Below, one piece after another: positions 1 to 11,397 of a stretch of DNA of 64,000 bases. This DNA is from Primulina eburnea (taxonomy: Eukaryota > Streptophyta > Magnoliopsida > Lamiales > Gesneriaceae). Location: NCBI RefSeq assembly GCF_022965805.1, contig NC_133115.1, forward strand, positions 33,099,321 to 33,163,320, read 5' to 3'. The notes under the pieces are model-generated. The model was not told where the DNA came from and ran no database searches. It saw only the letters and a program-made list of their open reading frames with translations. The translations under genes were made by a program, and so were the position numbers. Position 1 is the first letter of the stretch. Each line of letters starts with the position of its first letter.

Positions 1-70
1 ACGCACGCACGCACCGAAATAAAATCTCATTCACATAAAAACTACAAGTGGCAATTAACAAAACACATAC

Positions 71-129
71 CGAGTTCTAGTCGGAGTGAGATGAAAAACA
101 GCCGATCTCAGCTGAGCACTCGGCTTCAT
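71..129 (-). CDS. COP1-interacting protein 7-like, first coding exon (partial)
   Basis: The reverse strand encodes a 19-codon start beginning MKPSAQLRSAVFHLTPTRT, then CG before a GTATGT donor (exon end at 71). The 'LTPTRTR' stretch right after a short N-terminus is the hallmark start of plant CIP7 / COP1-interacting-protein-like proteins, large nuclear proteins linked to light signalling through COP1; in the family the next residues are a CDLVI-type sequence, which here would lie beyond the left edge. The ATG is at 129 and in-frame stops are absent to the donor. Only this exon and the upstream untranslated exons lie in the window. The identity rests on about 20 residues, so it is good but not certain. 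Confidence 0.72.
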
Positions 130-360
130 TTCCAGCCGATAAAATGAGCTTCGAGGAAATTCACAAAACAATGCTTCAGATCTCACAGAGAGATAAATCC
201 TGCAAGCCAAAAAACATGTAAATCTACGAAAAACATCGGAAAATAGGAAATAAAAAAGCAGCATAGATGATAGATTGAAGGGAAGGAGAGAAGAGGAAGA
301 ACTCACCGAGCTTCTTGGTAAAGCTGCTTGCATTTACATTCTGTGAGAGAGGGGGAGAGA
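130..360 (-). other. 5' UTR exons and UTR intron of the CIP7-like gene
   Basis: On the reverse strand a donor CTCG/GTGAGT ends an upstream exon at 307, and an acceptor TTGGCTTGCAG precedes 199, giving a 107-bp intron (200-306) between a leader exon and the exon carrying the ATG at 129. The sequence is pyrimidine-rich on the transcribed strand, as plant leaders often are. The transcription start is not determined; 360 is a rough limit. Short open frames over this stretch do not resemble any protein. Confidence 0.5.
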
Positions 361-983
361 ATTTATGCGAAGGACTTCGGATGGCTGACATAGAAAAAGG
401 CCGAAACTGCTCAAACATTTATGTAATGGTTTGGAAATTTATTTTATGTAAAGTAATGAACGGGCGGCTCATGCGGGTTTATTTCATTGAAACTTGTTCA
501 TATGATAAGATGACGACCAAAATTTGTTCATATATATATATATATGACTCATTTTTTTTTCTAATTGTATGTGTGGTAAGATTTTATCTGTTGAAATAAA
601 ATGAGGTTAGTATCGACATACGTAGGATCTCATCTACCATTCATACGAGTCGCACACAACTGTATTTAGGATGGGCCGATCATTGGGTTTAAGATTGGCA
701 CAAAATTTTGAATTAAATATGTATACATATAAAACACCATGTTTTTAATGACCACGTTGGCATTCGCAATTGTTAGTATTGGACATTCGAGAAAATATTA
801 ATAAAAAAAATCGAATTCTTTCTTTTTGGTCACACGTTCATCAACTCTTTTCCTAACGTATGCCTAGTATATTATATCTTGCAGAGTAGTGTGAAAGTTG
901 TTTTATCGATCATGACATTTTTGAAAAAGAAATCCAAAGATGTCCGCATTCAAATGATTATAATTAGAAATCGAGAGATGCGA

Positions 984-1262
984 CCGATTGAATCGTAAAT
1001 AGTTTTTTTTGTCTTAAAATCAATAATACTTTACTTTCATATCACATTTTAAAAAATAGTAGTAAACTTTAGATTTAGAATTACAATCGAAAATTGATGA
1101 ATAAAAACATATATTGAATAGGAATTTCGATACGCACTCGTTTCTATTCAATATATGTTCTTAATTCTAAATCTAAAGTCACTAGTACTTTTTAAAACGT
1201 CTGAAAGTAAAGTAATAATTATTTTAAGACAAAAAAAAAACTATTTTACGATTCAAATTAAT
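984..1262. repeat. Fold-back (inverted-repeat) element
   Basis: Two arms of roughly 120 bp are imperfect reverse complements: the left arm runs from about 984 (gattgaatcgtaaatag) through ttagatttagaatt to acatatattgaatag, and the right arm runs from ctattcaatatatgt through aattctaaatctaaa to ctattttacgattcaa at about 1262. The loop is only about 25 bp. It could be a fold-back MITE or a hairpin-RNA source; I see no clear target-site duplication. Confidence 0.65.
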
Positions 1263-1782
1263 TTTGCATTTGACCAATTTTCCTAAAGATATATGCGACA
1301 AACCCGTTACTTTTGCATTTGACCAATCTTCCTAAAGATTCATTTAATTCCAAAAAAACAAAACAAAAACTTATCACGGTCAACATTTACAATAAAGTGT
1401 GTATTATAGACGATGATATTCAAATTACTTTATTGGTTCTAGGATTTTGTTTTCGGGATCTCGTGAATATAATTTTGGGAAAATAGAAATATTTTTGAGA
1501 TGTTAAAATAACAAAAGAAATGTTTGATGATCTTAATTTTAGGGTTTATTTTGAATAATAAAGTTTACTTTACAAATAATGATTATATGGAAGATCATGT
1601 GAAAAGTGGAGAAAATATAAATGTGGGGAAGAAAGTTATGAATAAGATGCTAATTTTTTTATTTTTTTTTATTTGGAATGAAAAAACATATATTTTTTTG
1701 GGAGAAAAGTGAACAACGTGTTTGTGCTTTATTTTCAAATATATAAAGCCATATGTATCTTGTGATACAATATCATGAATTT

Positions 1783-1915
1783 TTATTACGAGTTAACTCT
1801 ACCATATTTACAATAAAAAATAATATTTTTAACATAAAAAGTAATATTTTTATGAATGATTCAGACAGAATATTTGTCTCAAAAAATTGACATGTGATAC
1901 CGTCTCATATGAATT
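1783..1915 (+). mobile_element. Decayed copy of the 9-bp-TSD MITE family
   Basis: It retains the core order of the family: a GGTCAACCCTACC-like start (gttaactctaccatattta), the doubled 'aaaaagtaatatttt' segment, a GACCCAAATA-like part and a degraded end with 'ccgtctcatatgaa'. Both termini are eroded. Confidence 0.55.
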
Positions 1916-2641
1916 TTCGTGTATTTCTAAAAATGTAGATTGTAGCTCCTTGATTATTATTTATTATCTTTTATAAATCAATATTTTAGTTTTACAATGT
2001 TCTCCGAGTTTGGTAGTTGTATGGTCTGATCTAATTATATTATACTGAATAATAATGAATTTTGTTGTCATTAGAGGAGATGCCGTATTAAAGAGTGAGA
2101 TTTTGCATTCCGGCCCTCAGTTTTTTTTGGGTCATTTTCCATCCGAAACAATTAAATATATCGAATATTATTTATTTAAAGTTGATATTTTTCTATATGA
2201 CTCATATATCAAAAATAAAATATATATTAAAATTTATCTAAGCAAAAATATACGGAAAACTCTAATTTTGAAATATTGGGTGTCATTTTCTTTTAGTTTT
2301 ATTTTGATTTATTTTAATATATGTAATGTAGGTTTATTTGCATAGAATAAAATCAATGTTAAATAAACAATATTCAATGAGACTGGAAACTTCTGGCCAA
2401 AAAATTAAAAATTTTAAAAAAAATTGATAAGTTACAACATTAAATATCAGAAGAATAATTTACATAACTTGTTAAATAACAAATTTCCAAAAAAATTTAA
2501 TAAAAGAAAGAAAGAACATAGCCGTGAAGTGGGGTGTAATTCAAGAAAAATAGAATGTCATTCAATTGCTCTCATCTTCTTGCTGCCACATACGAAAAAC
2601 CATCCTCATGTGTACGTAAATTCAGCAGACCATCTTCAATC

Positions 2642-2742
2642 CATGCAGAAGAAATAAATACACATGCACAGACCCAAAAGCCATCTGTTTCACCGATCAC
2701 TTTACGTGTCAAATCCTAATGAAATCCTCCACTGCTATAAAT
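2642..2742 (+). promoter_or_regulatory. Seed-type core promoter of the 11S globulin gene
   Basis: Two RY motifs (CATGCA) lie at 2642-2647 and 2664-2669, an ABRE-like ACGTGTC at 2704-2710 and a TATA box TATAAAT at 2736-2742, 70 bp before the ATG at 2812. RY plus ABRE is the known arrangement read by the B3 (ABI3/FUS3) and bZIP regulators of seed storage genes. The match is read directly; the regulation is inferred. Confidence 0.75.
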
Positions 2743-2811
2743 GTCTTCACACTTTCAGTTCGCCACTTCACCACCGAGAATACCCTCCCTCTGCTTTCTA
2801 AACTTCCAGCC

Positions 2812-4567
2812 ATGGCTAATTCACTTTTGCTCCCTCTTAGCCTCGTTTTAATGTTCTCGTTCCACGGCTGCATCGCTCAGCTTGAACTTTCACAGCGGCA
2901 GTTCTGGCAGAATTTACAGGAGCAGCAGCAGCATCGCCTCCGGGCCAAGACCCAATGCAGGATTGAACGGCTGAATGCTCGTGAACCAAGCCGGAAGTAC
3001 AATTATGATGCCGGACATTACGAGATTTGGGATTCAAATAGTGAGGATTTCGAGTGTGCTGGTATTGAGTTTGTTCGGTATGTAATCCAGCCCAAGGGCC
3101 TGTATCTTCCTCACTACATTAATGCCCCTGGACTCATCTACGTTACTGAAGGCAGGTTTTTGTACATGCGGGATTATCATTTATAATGTGTTTGAGATCA
3201 TCTTTTCAATGTGTTCATGTGGGAAAACTTTACAGGAAGTGGGATCCATGGAGTCGTGTTTCCAGGGTGTGCTGAGACATTCGAATCAGACTCTAGCTTC
3301 TCTTCTTCAGAGGGTCATGAATCAAGATACCGTGATAGACATCAGAAGCTTCGGAGGTTCCGAAAAGGAGATGTCCTGGCTTTGCCTCAGGCCCTCACCT
3401 ACTGGATTTATAATGACAAGAACACCCCGATCACCATTGTGGCACTTGTTGACGTTGGTAATGATAACAACCAACTTGATTTGCAATTCAGGGTAAGATA
3501 TGAATAGTCGATAATTTCAAGAAATTTATTATTTGCCTTAGTTTTGGCATTTTAGACAAAATATACTCTTGGTTGTGTAGAAATTCTTCCTAGCTGGAAA
3601 GCCGCAAGCATCCCAAAGCCAAGGTGAATACAGAGAGAGCAGGAGGTCAAGAGAACAAGGATCCCAAGGCGGGAGAGGTCGTGAGGAAGAGCAGGAAAAG
3701 GGGAACATATTCGCTGGGTTTGATCAGGACCTTCTGGCGGAAGCTTTGGATGTCGACACGCAGATAATAAACAAATTGCAATCCAGGGAAGACGAAAGGG
3801 GGGTCATAGTCCGTGCTGAGAAGCTCCGTTTGGCTTTGCCCGAGTTTGAAGAAGAGCGAGAAAGAGAACGAGAGCCTGGGAGCGAAGGATACAACGGACT
3901 TGAGGAAACATTTTGCTCCGCAAAGATTAGGGAGAACATAGATCATCCTGCCAGGGCCGATGTTTACAACCCACGTGGGGGACGGCTAAGCACGGTCAAC
4001 AGCCATTCTCTTCCTATTCTCAGCTACCTCCGCCTTAGTGCTCAGAAAGGTGTCCTCTATAAGGTAAAAATTGGCAAGTCATTCCAAAATCTAGATGACT
4101 ATCTGTGCCTTTGTCATAGTATGGTTAGGAGAATTGAGATTGTTTGGCATATTTAAGAAGCTATAAAATAATGTAACAACTTTTATCTGCAGAACGCAAT
4201 AATGACACCACACTGGAGCACGAACTCCCACAGCGCAATGTATGTCACCAGAGGAAGCGCGAGGATTCAAGTGGTCGGAAACAACGGAAGACGCGTGTTT
4301 GATGAGGATGTAAACCAAGGGCAGCTTCTTGTCATGCCACAAAACTTTGTTGTTGTAAAGAAAGCAAGCAACGAAGGCTTCGAATGGATTACATTCAAAA
4401 CAAACGATAATGCGATCAGCAACCAACTTGCCGGGCGTCTCTCAGCCATCCGGGCCATGCCTATCGATGTTTTGACGAATTCATATGGCTTTTCGAGGGA
4501 GGATGCCTGGGATTTGAAGTACAAAAGAGAAGAAGCAACACTGTTTAGTCCAGGGTCAGAGTCTTGA
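2812..4567 (+). CDS. 11S globulin (legumin-type) seed storage protein
   Basis: Four exons join to 484 codons: 2812-3155, 3240-3492, 3581-4063 and 4193-4567 (stop TGA), all with GT-AG introns; this is the standard legumin gene structure and length. A signal peptide of about 23 residues (MANSLLLPLSLVLMF...) directs the protein to the secretory route. Two cupin domains follow; the Asn-Gly processing site is N304-G305 in YNGLEETFC, where vacuolar legumain splits acidic from basic chain, with C311 the usual inter-chain cysteine. A Glu/Arg-rich variable stretch precedes the site. The protein would assemble as hexamers in protein storage vacuoles. The ATG at 2812 is preferred to an in-frame ATG at 2719 because the TATA box lies between them. 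No lesions are seen. Confidence 0.96.
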
Positions 4568-4642
4568 GAATATGATGCTTACATATATCGTCAAAAATAT
4601 ATGGGAATGATCTGTGAAGGTTAATTTCTCTATGTTTGAGAG

Positions 4643-4648
4643 AATAAA
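4643..4648 (+). terminator. Likely poly(A) signal of the 11S globulin gene
   Basis: AATAAA occurs 76 bp after the stop codon; a second AATAAA-like site lies near 4727. Plant poly(A) signals are loose, so the exact cleavage site is open. Confidence 0.5.
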
Positions 4649-5139
4649 TAATCACCTTATGGATGTGGGGAAGTTTGCTTCTTGTTTAATGTAGAAAATG
4701 TGGTTTATGTTCCATGTGTACGTAGTAATAAAAGAAAAAAAGTTTTTACTTTCTTGAAATGGTCTGAATTAATTAGTGTATTTGCAAGTAATTTGAACTA
4801 CTTGTAATCTAATCAGAACTGAGTTTCAAGAATCCCACGATCGATTCCATACTTTGTCAATTTGTTGTACACATAAATCACTAGAAAAGTCTGCAAGTTG
4901 GTTTGCGCCACAACATCAACAAAAAACTGTCACAGTAATTTGAAACTTCAAGGACTTCAACCTGTCAATTGGGAGGCATACATTGTCGGGTACCAGTTCT
5001 TCTACAGTTGTTGGATTTAAGAAAAAGTAGTACAAATGATGGAGAACGAATATATTTATGGTGCTTCAACTATAAAATAAAAAAATCCAATCCTGCTGAG
5101 GATTGTTCACGAAGGAAATTAATTATATATTTTTAATTA

Positions 5140-5345
5140 TATGTATACTTAACTGTCTATGTCACATTTGATATTATATTACATCTGGTATGATTTTATG
5201 CAAGAACATCAGAACCCTACAATCATTTTCTTTTAATTCTATGTTACACCTGATGATGATCTACATAAAAACATATGGAATTCACAATATATTTATTTGG
5301 ATTCAGAACATCATTTGATATTTTTTTGTACAAAATCATATCATT
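5140..5345. repeat. Dispersed repeat, copy A
   Basis: About 200 bp containing 'tctggtatgattttatgcaa', a middle block ending in aaaaacat, and 'tttggattcagaacatca' recurs in diverged form at about 7110-7290. It has no coding capacity and its class is unknown. Confidence 0.6.
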
Positions 5346-5381
5346 ATTGCTATTTGAAATATGAATACAATTAAAAAAATG

Positions 5382-5562
5382 GGCAAAAACTTGTGTGAGA
5401 CGGTCTCACGAGTCGTATTTGTGAGACGGATCTCTTATTTGGGTCATCCATGAAAAAAGTATTACTTTTATGCTAAAAGTATTACTTTTATTGTGAATAT
5501 GGGTAGGATTGACCCGTCTCACAGATTAAGATCCGTGAGATGGTCTCACGTGAGACTCACTC
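5382..5562 (+). mobile_element. MITE of the 9-bp-TSD family (complete)
   Basis: It starts GGCAAAAACTTGTGTGAGAC, carries GTGAGACGGTCTCAC near the start and a one-base variant of it near the end, and finishes GAGACTCACTC. Length is 181 bp. The flanks (taaaaaaatg and taaaaatga) look like a slipped target-site duplication. It sits between the 3' end of the 11S gene and the convergent GST gene. Confidence 0.85.
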
Positions 5563-5703
5563 TAAAAATGAAAACCACAAATTCAACACAGGATTGTCTT
5601 ATAAACTTAGCAATTTTATTGATGATGATTTGTGACAAATTCAATACGACAAATAACACATTGAATTCAACGACAAAATTTGAATTACAAAATAATAATA
5701 TTT

Positions 5704-6453
5704 TCACATAAATGTCTTTCGACACCATTGAAAATAAGTCTTCATCTCCTCTTTAGACGGCATATATTCACCCTTGATTGCCTCATGATCAAGAAAATTA
5801 TGAATCCAAGCAATCAAGGATGGATATTTCGAAGGATCGAGAATCTTAAAACAAGCGATTTCCTCCCAGACAGGCAACACATACGAAATGAATCCAAGAA
5901 CTAGATCTAAGTACCCGATTGTTTCCCCCCCGAAGAACGTATTCCCCCTCAGAATCTCTTCCATCTTTTGCAATACATCCATGGCCAATTTCAATCTTTC
6001 CTCTTGTATTTCTCCCTCTGAAAAAAGGAGTCCCTTTAAAGCTGGGAAAACCTGAAGAACACAAGTATTAAATTAGTCCTGATTCATGTAAAAATGTTAA
6101 TAATTAATTACAAGCTAAGTATATATTTATTATACCTTCTCTTCGGCAAACTTAACCCAAAATCGTGCTTGGGCTCTTTCGAGAGGATGTTGAGGCAGCA
6201 GGGGGTTATTTGTCCAAGCCTCGTCGATGTACTCCAGTATAATACATGACTCTGGCAAAGGTTTTCCATTGTGAACAAGAACTGGGACCAGGGCATACAC
6301 AGGGTTAAGCTCAAAAATCAAAGGACTCTTGTCGAAAATATCTTCTTCTATGTATTCATATTCGACTCCCTTTAGTTTCAGCGCCCACCTAACCCTGTGA
6401 ACGAATGGACTAACCCAAAACCCTACCACTTTCACACCCTCTTTGTTTTCCAT
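5704..6453 (-). CDS. Tau-class glutathione S-transferase
   Basis: Two exons, 6136-6453 and 5704-6051, join in phase 0 to 221 residues, the usual one-intron structure and length for plant tau GSTs. The N-terminal thioredoxin fold carries the catalytic serine (S15 in FWVSPF) and the glutathione-site Glu-Ser (E68-S69, PESCIILEYIDEAW); the C-terminal helical domain follows. It is a cytosolic enzyme that conjugates glutathione to electrophiles. One oddity: the stretch usually read NPVHKKVPVL is NPVYALVPVL here, so the lysine pair often contacting glutathione is replaced. The start at 6453 (MENKEG) is the first ATG; the open frame upstream has no ATG. Confidence 0.94.
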
Positions 6454-6689
6454 GGAATGAATGGGATGGGAGAGGAAGATCAAGATGGATGTCACGCCTA
6501 GCTATTGATTATACTATGGGGAATTAATAACTTAGTTGAAACATTGTAATATCTCTGCTATATATAAAGATTGAGGTCAGAATATAGGTTGCTTACGGCA
6601 TGGCTGAGCCAAAGCCTTATGCCAAGGATCAAGCTGTCCGATTTTACAACATCAATTAATTTTTACCAAGATACTCTATTCATTATATT

Positions 6690-7290
6690 ATATTAATTAA
6701 ATTCATCTTTAATGAATTTTTCTTCCATTGAAAATATTGTTTGAACTTACTCCTTTTCAAACTGGGTGGATGAGAGAAATATTATTTGAACTTTCTGCTA
6801 TTCAAACTTGGTGGATGAGAGAAATTAATCTTAGTCCCCATAGATGCATAGTATATTTGACCAGACAAGTTTACATTTTGGGACTGAAATTTTTCCCCAA
6901 CAATACAAGATTCGATGCTTTAAAAAATAATAATAAATAGTAGAGCATCATTTTATTCTTCAGAAATAATAAATTAATAAAGCCTCATTTTATACGTCGG
7001 TTTCATCTAATTTTGTAGTACCAAATATAATTTATATATAATAATTTGGATTTATGTATCATAATTTTGATTCGAACAGATCATGTAGTTTAATTGTCAA
7101 ATTAAATCGGTTTATGTTGCATCTGATATGATTTTACGCAAGAATGTCAGGATCACATTATAATTTTATTTAAATTATATGCTATACCTGATATGATCTT
7201 ATTTAAAAACATCAGGAGTCCATAATATTTTTATTTGGATTCAGAACATCAATTGATATTTTTTATACAAATTATATCAAGTGTATCATA
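6690..7290. repeat. Dispersed repeats shared with 10180-10500 and 5140-5345
   Basis: The block 6690-7090 (attaaattcatctttaatga ... caagattcgatgctt ... agcctcattttatacg) matches 10180-10500 closely. Inside it, a segment ending 'ggtggatgagagaaat' is tandemly duplicated at 6738-6822; the second locus has one copy. The following 7110-7290 is the second copy of the repeat at 5140-5345. There are no genes here. Confidence 0.65.
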
Positions 7291-7494
7291 TCCAATATAG
7301 GTAAGTTAGTCTGTTTTATATAATTTTTTCGATGTCACATAAACATTTTCTAATACCAAATCAATAATTTGATCAACATAGTAGAAAATTAAAGATAATA
7401 AACCTAATACAAAATTAAACAAGTTATTGGGAAAAAATTTGTTTCAAATTAAAATTGTTTTTTTTTATTGTAATATAACAATCTTAATTGTGGG

Positions 7495-7808
7495 TAGAGA
7501 TGACAATTTTCCACACAAGTTTGAGGTCACACGAGGAAACCCAAATCCAGAACAATGATCACCTATTTTTTTGGGTCCAGGTTTGGAGATTGTTTAAAAT
7601 CTCCAAAATAGTTTGTGACATGTATATGGATATTATTTTTAATATTCTCAAACTCGTCTCGAAAATAATAATAATAATAATATTATCATTATTAATAATA
7701 AGTATGGGATGCAGATTTGATCCCTATGGGTTCACCTCGAACCCGAAAAAACGGGTATGAAGACGGGAATAGGGATGACAAACCCGTCTCACTCCATTGT
7801 CATCCCTA
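7495..7808. mobile_element. hAT-type non-autonomous element
   Basis: Ends TAGAGATGACAAT and ATTGTCATCCCTA are inverted repeats, and the flanks 7487-7494 and 7809-7816 are the identical 8-bp duplication ATTGTGGG. An 8-bp duplication with TAGGGATGACAAT-like ends fits the hAT superfamily. No transposase is encoded in its 314 bp. Confidence 0.8.
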
Positions 7809-7816
7809 ATTGTGGG

Positions 7817-9356
7817 GCTCAGTTTGAGCATTTGGATCAGATTTGAAATTAGGATTGGGTTTTTTTTGGTAATTAACCTAATTTATATTCTATCTTGACC
7901 CAATGTTTTAATTCGGGTTGGAGCTTGAGTAAAGATGAGGTTCCTTATTCAGAGACTAAATTAGGGTATAGTAATTACATAAGAACCCAGTATATACTAC
8001 AAACTTATAGTGAAACATTGCTAACAAAAATCAATGTCCACTTTAAAAAAATCTTACAAGTTGATGTATTATTTGAAAATTATGTATTAAGAGGGGGCAC
8101 AAAATTATTATAATTACCATGTGTAACGTATGTAGGAAATTTTAAAGTCTTTGTTATACATGGCTCTCTCTAGCCACATGGTTTTATTATATTATTTATG
8201 ACGAAGATATCTATAGCCGTTATATTTCGTAGTCCACTGTATAATTTTGGAATTTACACAACAGCTTAGCTTGCAACTCACGTTAGTCGGATAAATCAAA
8301 TGCGACAGACTAGTCGAAAAATGTATGGTAGGGAAATCGGATTGCGACTACTCGTTAAATGCTTATCTGCTCTACCAATTCAGACACCCTACGAAGGGCA
8401 TATGGTTTAATATTATTTTAATTTTATGAAAATGCAGCTTGCAACTACTATCATTTGACGTGTACTGGGTAAACTCACTTGTTAATATAATAGTCTGTAA
8501 ATCATGCTAGTCGAGTAAATTGTAGATAAAAACCATGTATGACAGGCTCGTCCGAAAAAATATTGATAGGTGAAATCGAACTTCTGATCATTAATTAAAC
8601 ACTCACCTACTTAATCAATTCAAGCACGTTCTCAATGCCACATGGTTTAATACTATTACTCATATTGTAGGGAGTTAAAATAACATTAAGGATTGATTAG
8701 TCTACCAAAATTAATGTAAATCATGCATTCTCCTTTTTTGCGTTTTCAATACCATTTAAGATTTGAGAACTTTAAAAGAATGAAAAATTTTAAACAACAA
8801 AATATTTAAATTGATAACTAATAAATAATAGTTTTAGATCGTAAAGTTATTTTTTTAAACTTTTATGAAAAAATAATTTATAGTTTAATTTCAATCAATA
8901 TTTGATCTTATATTATAAAATATAGTCAATAATTATTATATCACAGTCGAGAACTTTATCATAATAATAAAATTGTTTATGTCAATTTATGTGATGATTA
9001 TTATATAAGTTTTCAAAATTAAAATAAAAGGCTAAAGTAATAAATAATAATAATAACGAGAGTGAGTAAAGTTCATTTGTTATTGATCTGCCATTTTAAC
9101 TGATTTGTAAAAAAAGTTGGCTGTTTTGACTGAAGTTATCATGTTTACGTTAAATGTACTTTCTAAACTTGATTAAAGCATGATTATGAATTAAATATGA
9201 ATTAAATATGTTTTAAGATAATTACATAATGGTTCTTATCTTTTATGATTTTATTTAAGATTTATAGCAAAGAGTTCAGATGTAATTTTTTATCATATTA
9301 TTTTCCTGTGGGGTCCATCATGATATTATATATTTCCAAAAAATATCTACTAATAT
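7817..9356. other. AT-rich intergenic stretch without genes
   Basis: It has only short accidental frames. Two diverged segments (about 8180-8420 and 8440-8660) share 'catggtttaatattatt'-like blocks and 'cttgcaact', suggesting an old local duplication. Nothing else is recognised. Confidence 0.5.
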
Positions 9357-9710
9357 TGGTTGGGTGCAATAATTATTTCTGTTTGGTAGAACGATCGAAC
9401 CGTGGTTCTTGAGTTGCTGATGCGGGTTAAAAGATTTGAGTTGGCACCATTATTCTACTAGCTATAGTTTTTGGTAAAGCGGCAAACGCCCGGTCCAACA
9501 ATTTGGTATCAAAGCCAAGATCATGGGTTCGATTCCCCCATTGATTGCAAGAGTTTAATTATTGTGAGGGAATTTGTTGGATGCAATAATGGTCTCTGCT
9601 TGGTAAGCATCGAACCGTGTGCTTGAGCTGCTATGTGGTTTAAAAAATCTTGAGTTGCACTATTAATACTAGCTATAACTTTTGGTAAAAGCGCAAGCTT
9701 TTTGTCCTCA
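9357..9710 (+). mobile_element. TRIM-like miniature LTR retroelement
   Basis: A ~144-bp block (9357-9500, gttgggtgcaataatta ... ggtccaaca) is followed at 9502-9516 by TTTGGTATCAAAGCC, a near match to the initiator-Met-tRNA primer-binding site TGGTATCAGAGC. Then come a ~55-bp internal piece ending in a purine-rich GTGAGGGAA and, from about 9574, a second diverged copy of the first block (tgttggatgcaataatgg). LTR, PBS, purine tract and LTR in about 350 bp is the plan of TRIM elements. The second LTR loses similarity after about 9700. Confidence 0.7.
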
Positions 9711-10179
9711 TGGTTATCATTAATTCTAGCATCATCATAAAGTTTATATTTCTTCACAATTAGCACTTTCTTATGTATAAATCAATATATTATGTATATG
9801 GATATACATTATTTATAACTCTAATCATTTATAAATTTGATAAAACAAAAATATGTAATCGACTAATACATCATCTTTAGATTAAAAAAAATTAATAATA
9901 ATAATAATAAGGGTAGAATTTGGCTACCCTGCTTTTTTTTAAAAAAAAAATATAATATTTTTTGTTATTATTGATCGCTTCCTCCGGTTCCATCATAAAC
10001 TTCTAACTCGTAATTATATTTTTTTTATGAGTCAAGTTAGGTCAAAGAATTATATTACAAAATTAACATGTGATACAGTCTCACAATAATTTTTGTTTTT
10101 GTGCTAATAAAAATGTGAATGGTTGCATTCGTGGTTCTAGGCTTTGTTTAGATATTGTATTTACCGCGGAAGTCTTCGA

Positions 10180-10500
10180 TTAATTAAATTCATCTTTAGT
10201 GAGTTTTTCTTCCATAGAAGAAGATATTATTTGAACTTTCCCCTTTTCAAAATTGGTGGATGAGAGAAATAGATGCATAGTGTATTTGACTAGACAAGTT
10301 TACATTTTGAGGCTTGGAAATTTTTCCCACACAATGCAAGATTCGATGCTTCAAAAATAACAATAAATAGTAGATTATCATTTTATGCTTCAAAAATAAT
10401 AAATTAATAAAGCCTCATTTTATGAATCAGTTTCATCTAATTTTGTATTAACAAATATAATTTATATATCATAATTTTGATTCGAAAAGATCACGTAGTT
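10180..10500. repeat. Dispersed repeat, second copy of 6690-7090
   Basis: It shares 'attaaattcatctttagtga', a ggtggatgagagaaat box, 'ttgactagacaagtttacat' and the aataaagcctcatttta part with 6690-7090. It ends close to the hAT-type element that starts at 10546. Confidence 0.6.
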
Positions 10501-10545
10501 TGACTGTCAAATTATATAATAACAAAAAGTTGAATGTATCAAAAA

Positions 10546-11038
10546 TAGGGATTACGATGGGGTGGGGTGGATTCGCCATCTCCATCCTTGTTCCCGAATT
10601 TTATTTCTGCCCCTATATCTGCCTAGATCCCCTCTTTTTTCAGGTTCTGAGATCTTTTTCGAGTTCATGGATTAATTCATAAGGATCAAATATCATCTAT
10701 GTCCTCATCCCCATTTTCAAAATTATTAATAGCGCAAGGATTCCTCAAACTCGAACTTATTATTATCTATTATTATTAATGATAATATTAATATCAATGA
10801 TAGTAATATAATATTTTTAAAAATAATAATCTTATATTATTAATAATATTATTATTGATATTATTTTCAGGGACAGGTTTCGTAAATTAGAGATAGTATC
10901 CTCATATCTCTTCCGAATAATTTCGGGATTCTAAAAAATCTCCGAAAGCCGAAATCGAAAAAAAATCAAGATCCTCATTCCTGTTTCGATGTTTTTCCCT
11001 GCGGAGACCGAACTCATGAGAAAAATTGTCTATCTCTA
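10546..11038. mobile_element. hAT-type non-autonomous element
   Basis: It begins TAGGGATTACGATGG and ends GTCTATCTCTA; the flanks are ATCAAAAA (10538-10545) and ATCAAAAG (11039-11046), an 8-bp duplication with one mismatch. The interior is AT-rich with no coding sequence. The termini relate it to the elements at 7495 and 54999. Confidence 0.65.
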
Positions 11039-11397
11039 ATCAAAAGGTCATGGCAGCTAGTAGTGTGTTATCACATTTTCCTCTTGTCATAATCATTACT
11101 GTTAGTCTAAAGTAATTCAATTGTAAAAAATAGCTAGCCATCTGGAAAATTATAAATTTATGTAACAAAACATTAATGCAGGAAATTAAATATGTATTTA
11201 CAAAGCCAATTAATTTAACTATCCCACCACAATTATTATTATTTATTATTATAATGAAGTTACAAGGTGAAATAAGTCTAATCTTAATTAATTAGTATCT
11301 AATTTCCAACACCGATTATCAAAATATATGGTCTTAAAAGAACTTGAAAGGTCAAATTCAATCTCCCGGTATCTAAACAGAGAACCCAAAATACCTT

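Larger units (their letters stand above)
420..2640. other. AT-rich intergenic region
   Basis: There are no convincing genes between the CIP7-like leader and the 11S promoter; open frames are short and rich in I, N, K and F as expected from AT-rich noncoding DNA. It contains a fold-back repeat (984-1262), a small direct repeat built on 'tttgcatttgaccaat' (about 1263-1345) and a decayed MITE copy (about 1783-1915). Confidence 0.6.

Noticed and set aside
2719..2811. Upstream in-frame ATG of the 11S globulin
   Set aside because: The TATA box at 2736-2742 lies after it, and the signal peptide begins naturally at 2812.
9502..9530. Possible tRNA gene ('ggtatcaaagccaagatc')
   Set aside because: There is no cloverleaf; it is the primer-binding site of the TRIM-like element. 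No tRNA or rRNA gene was seen in the window.
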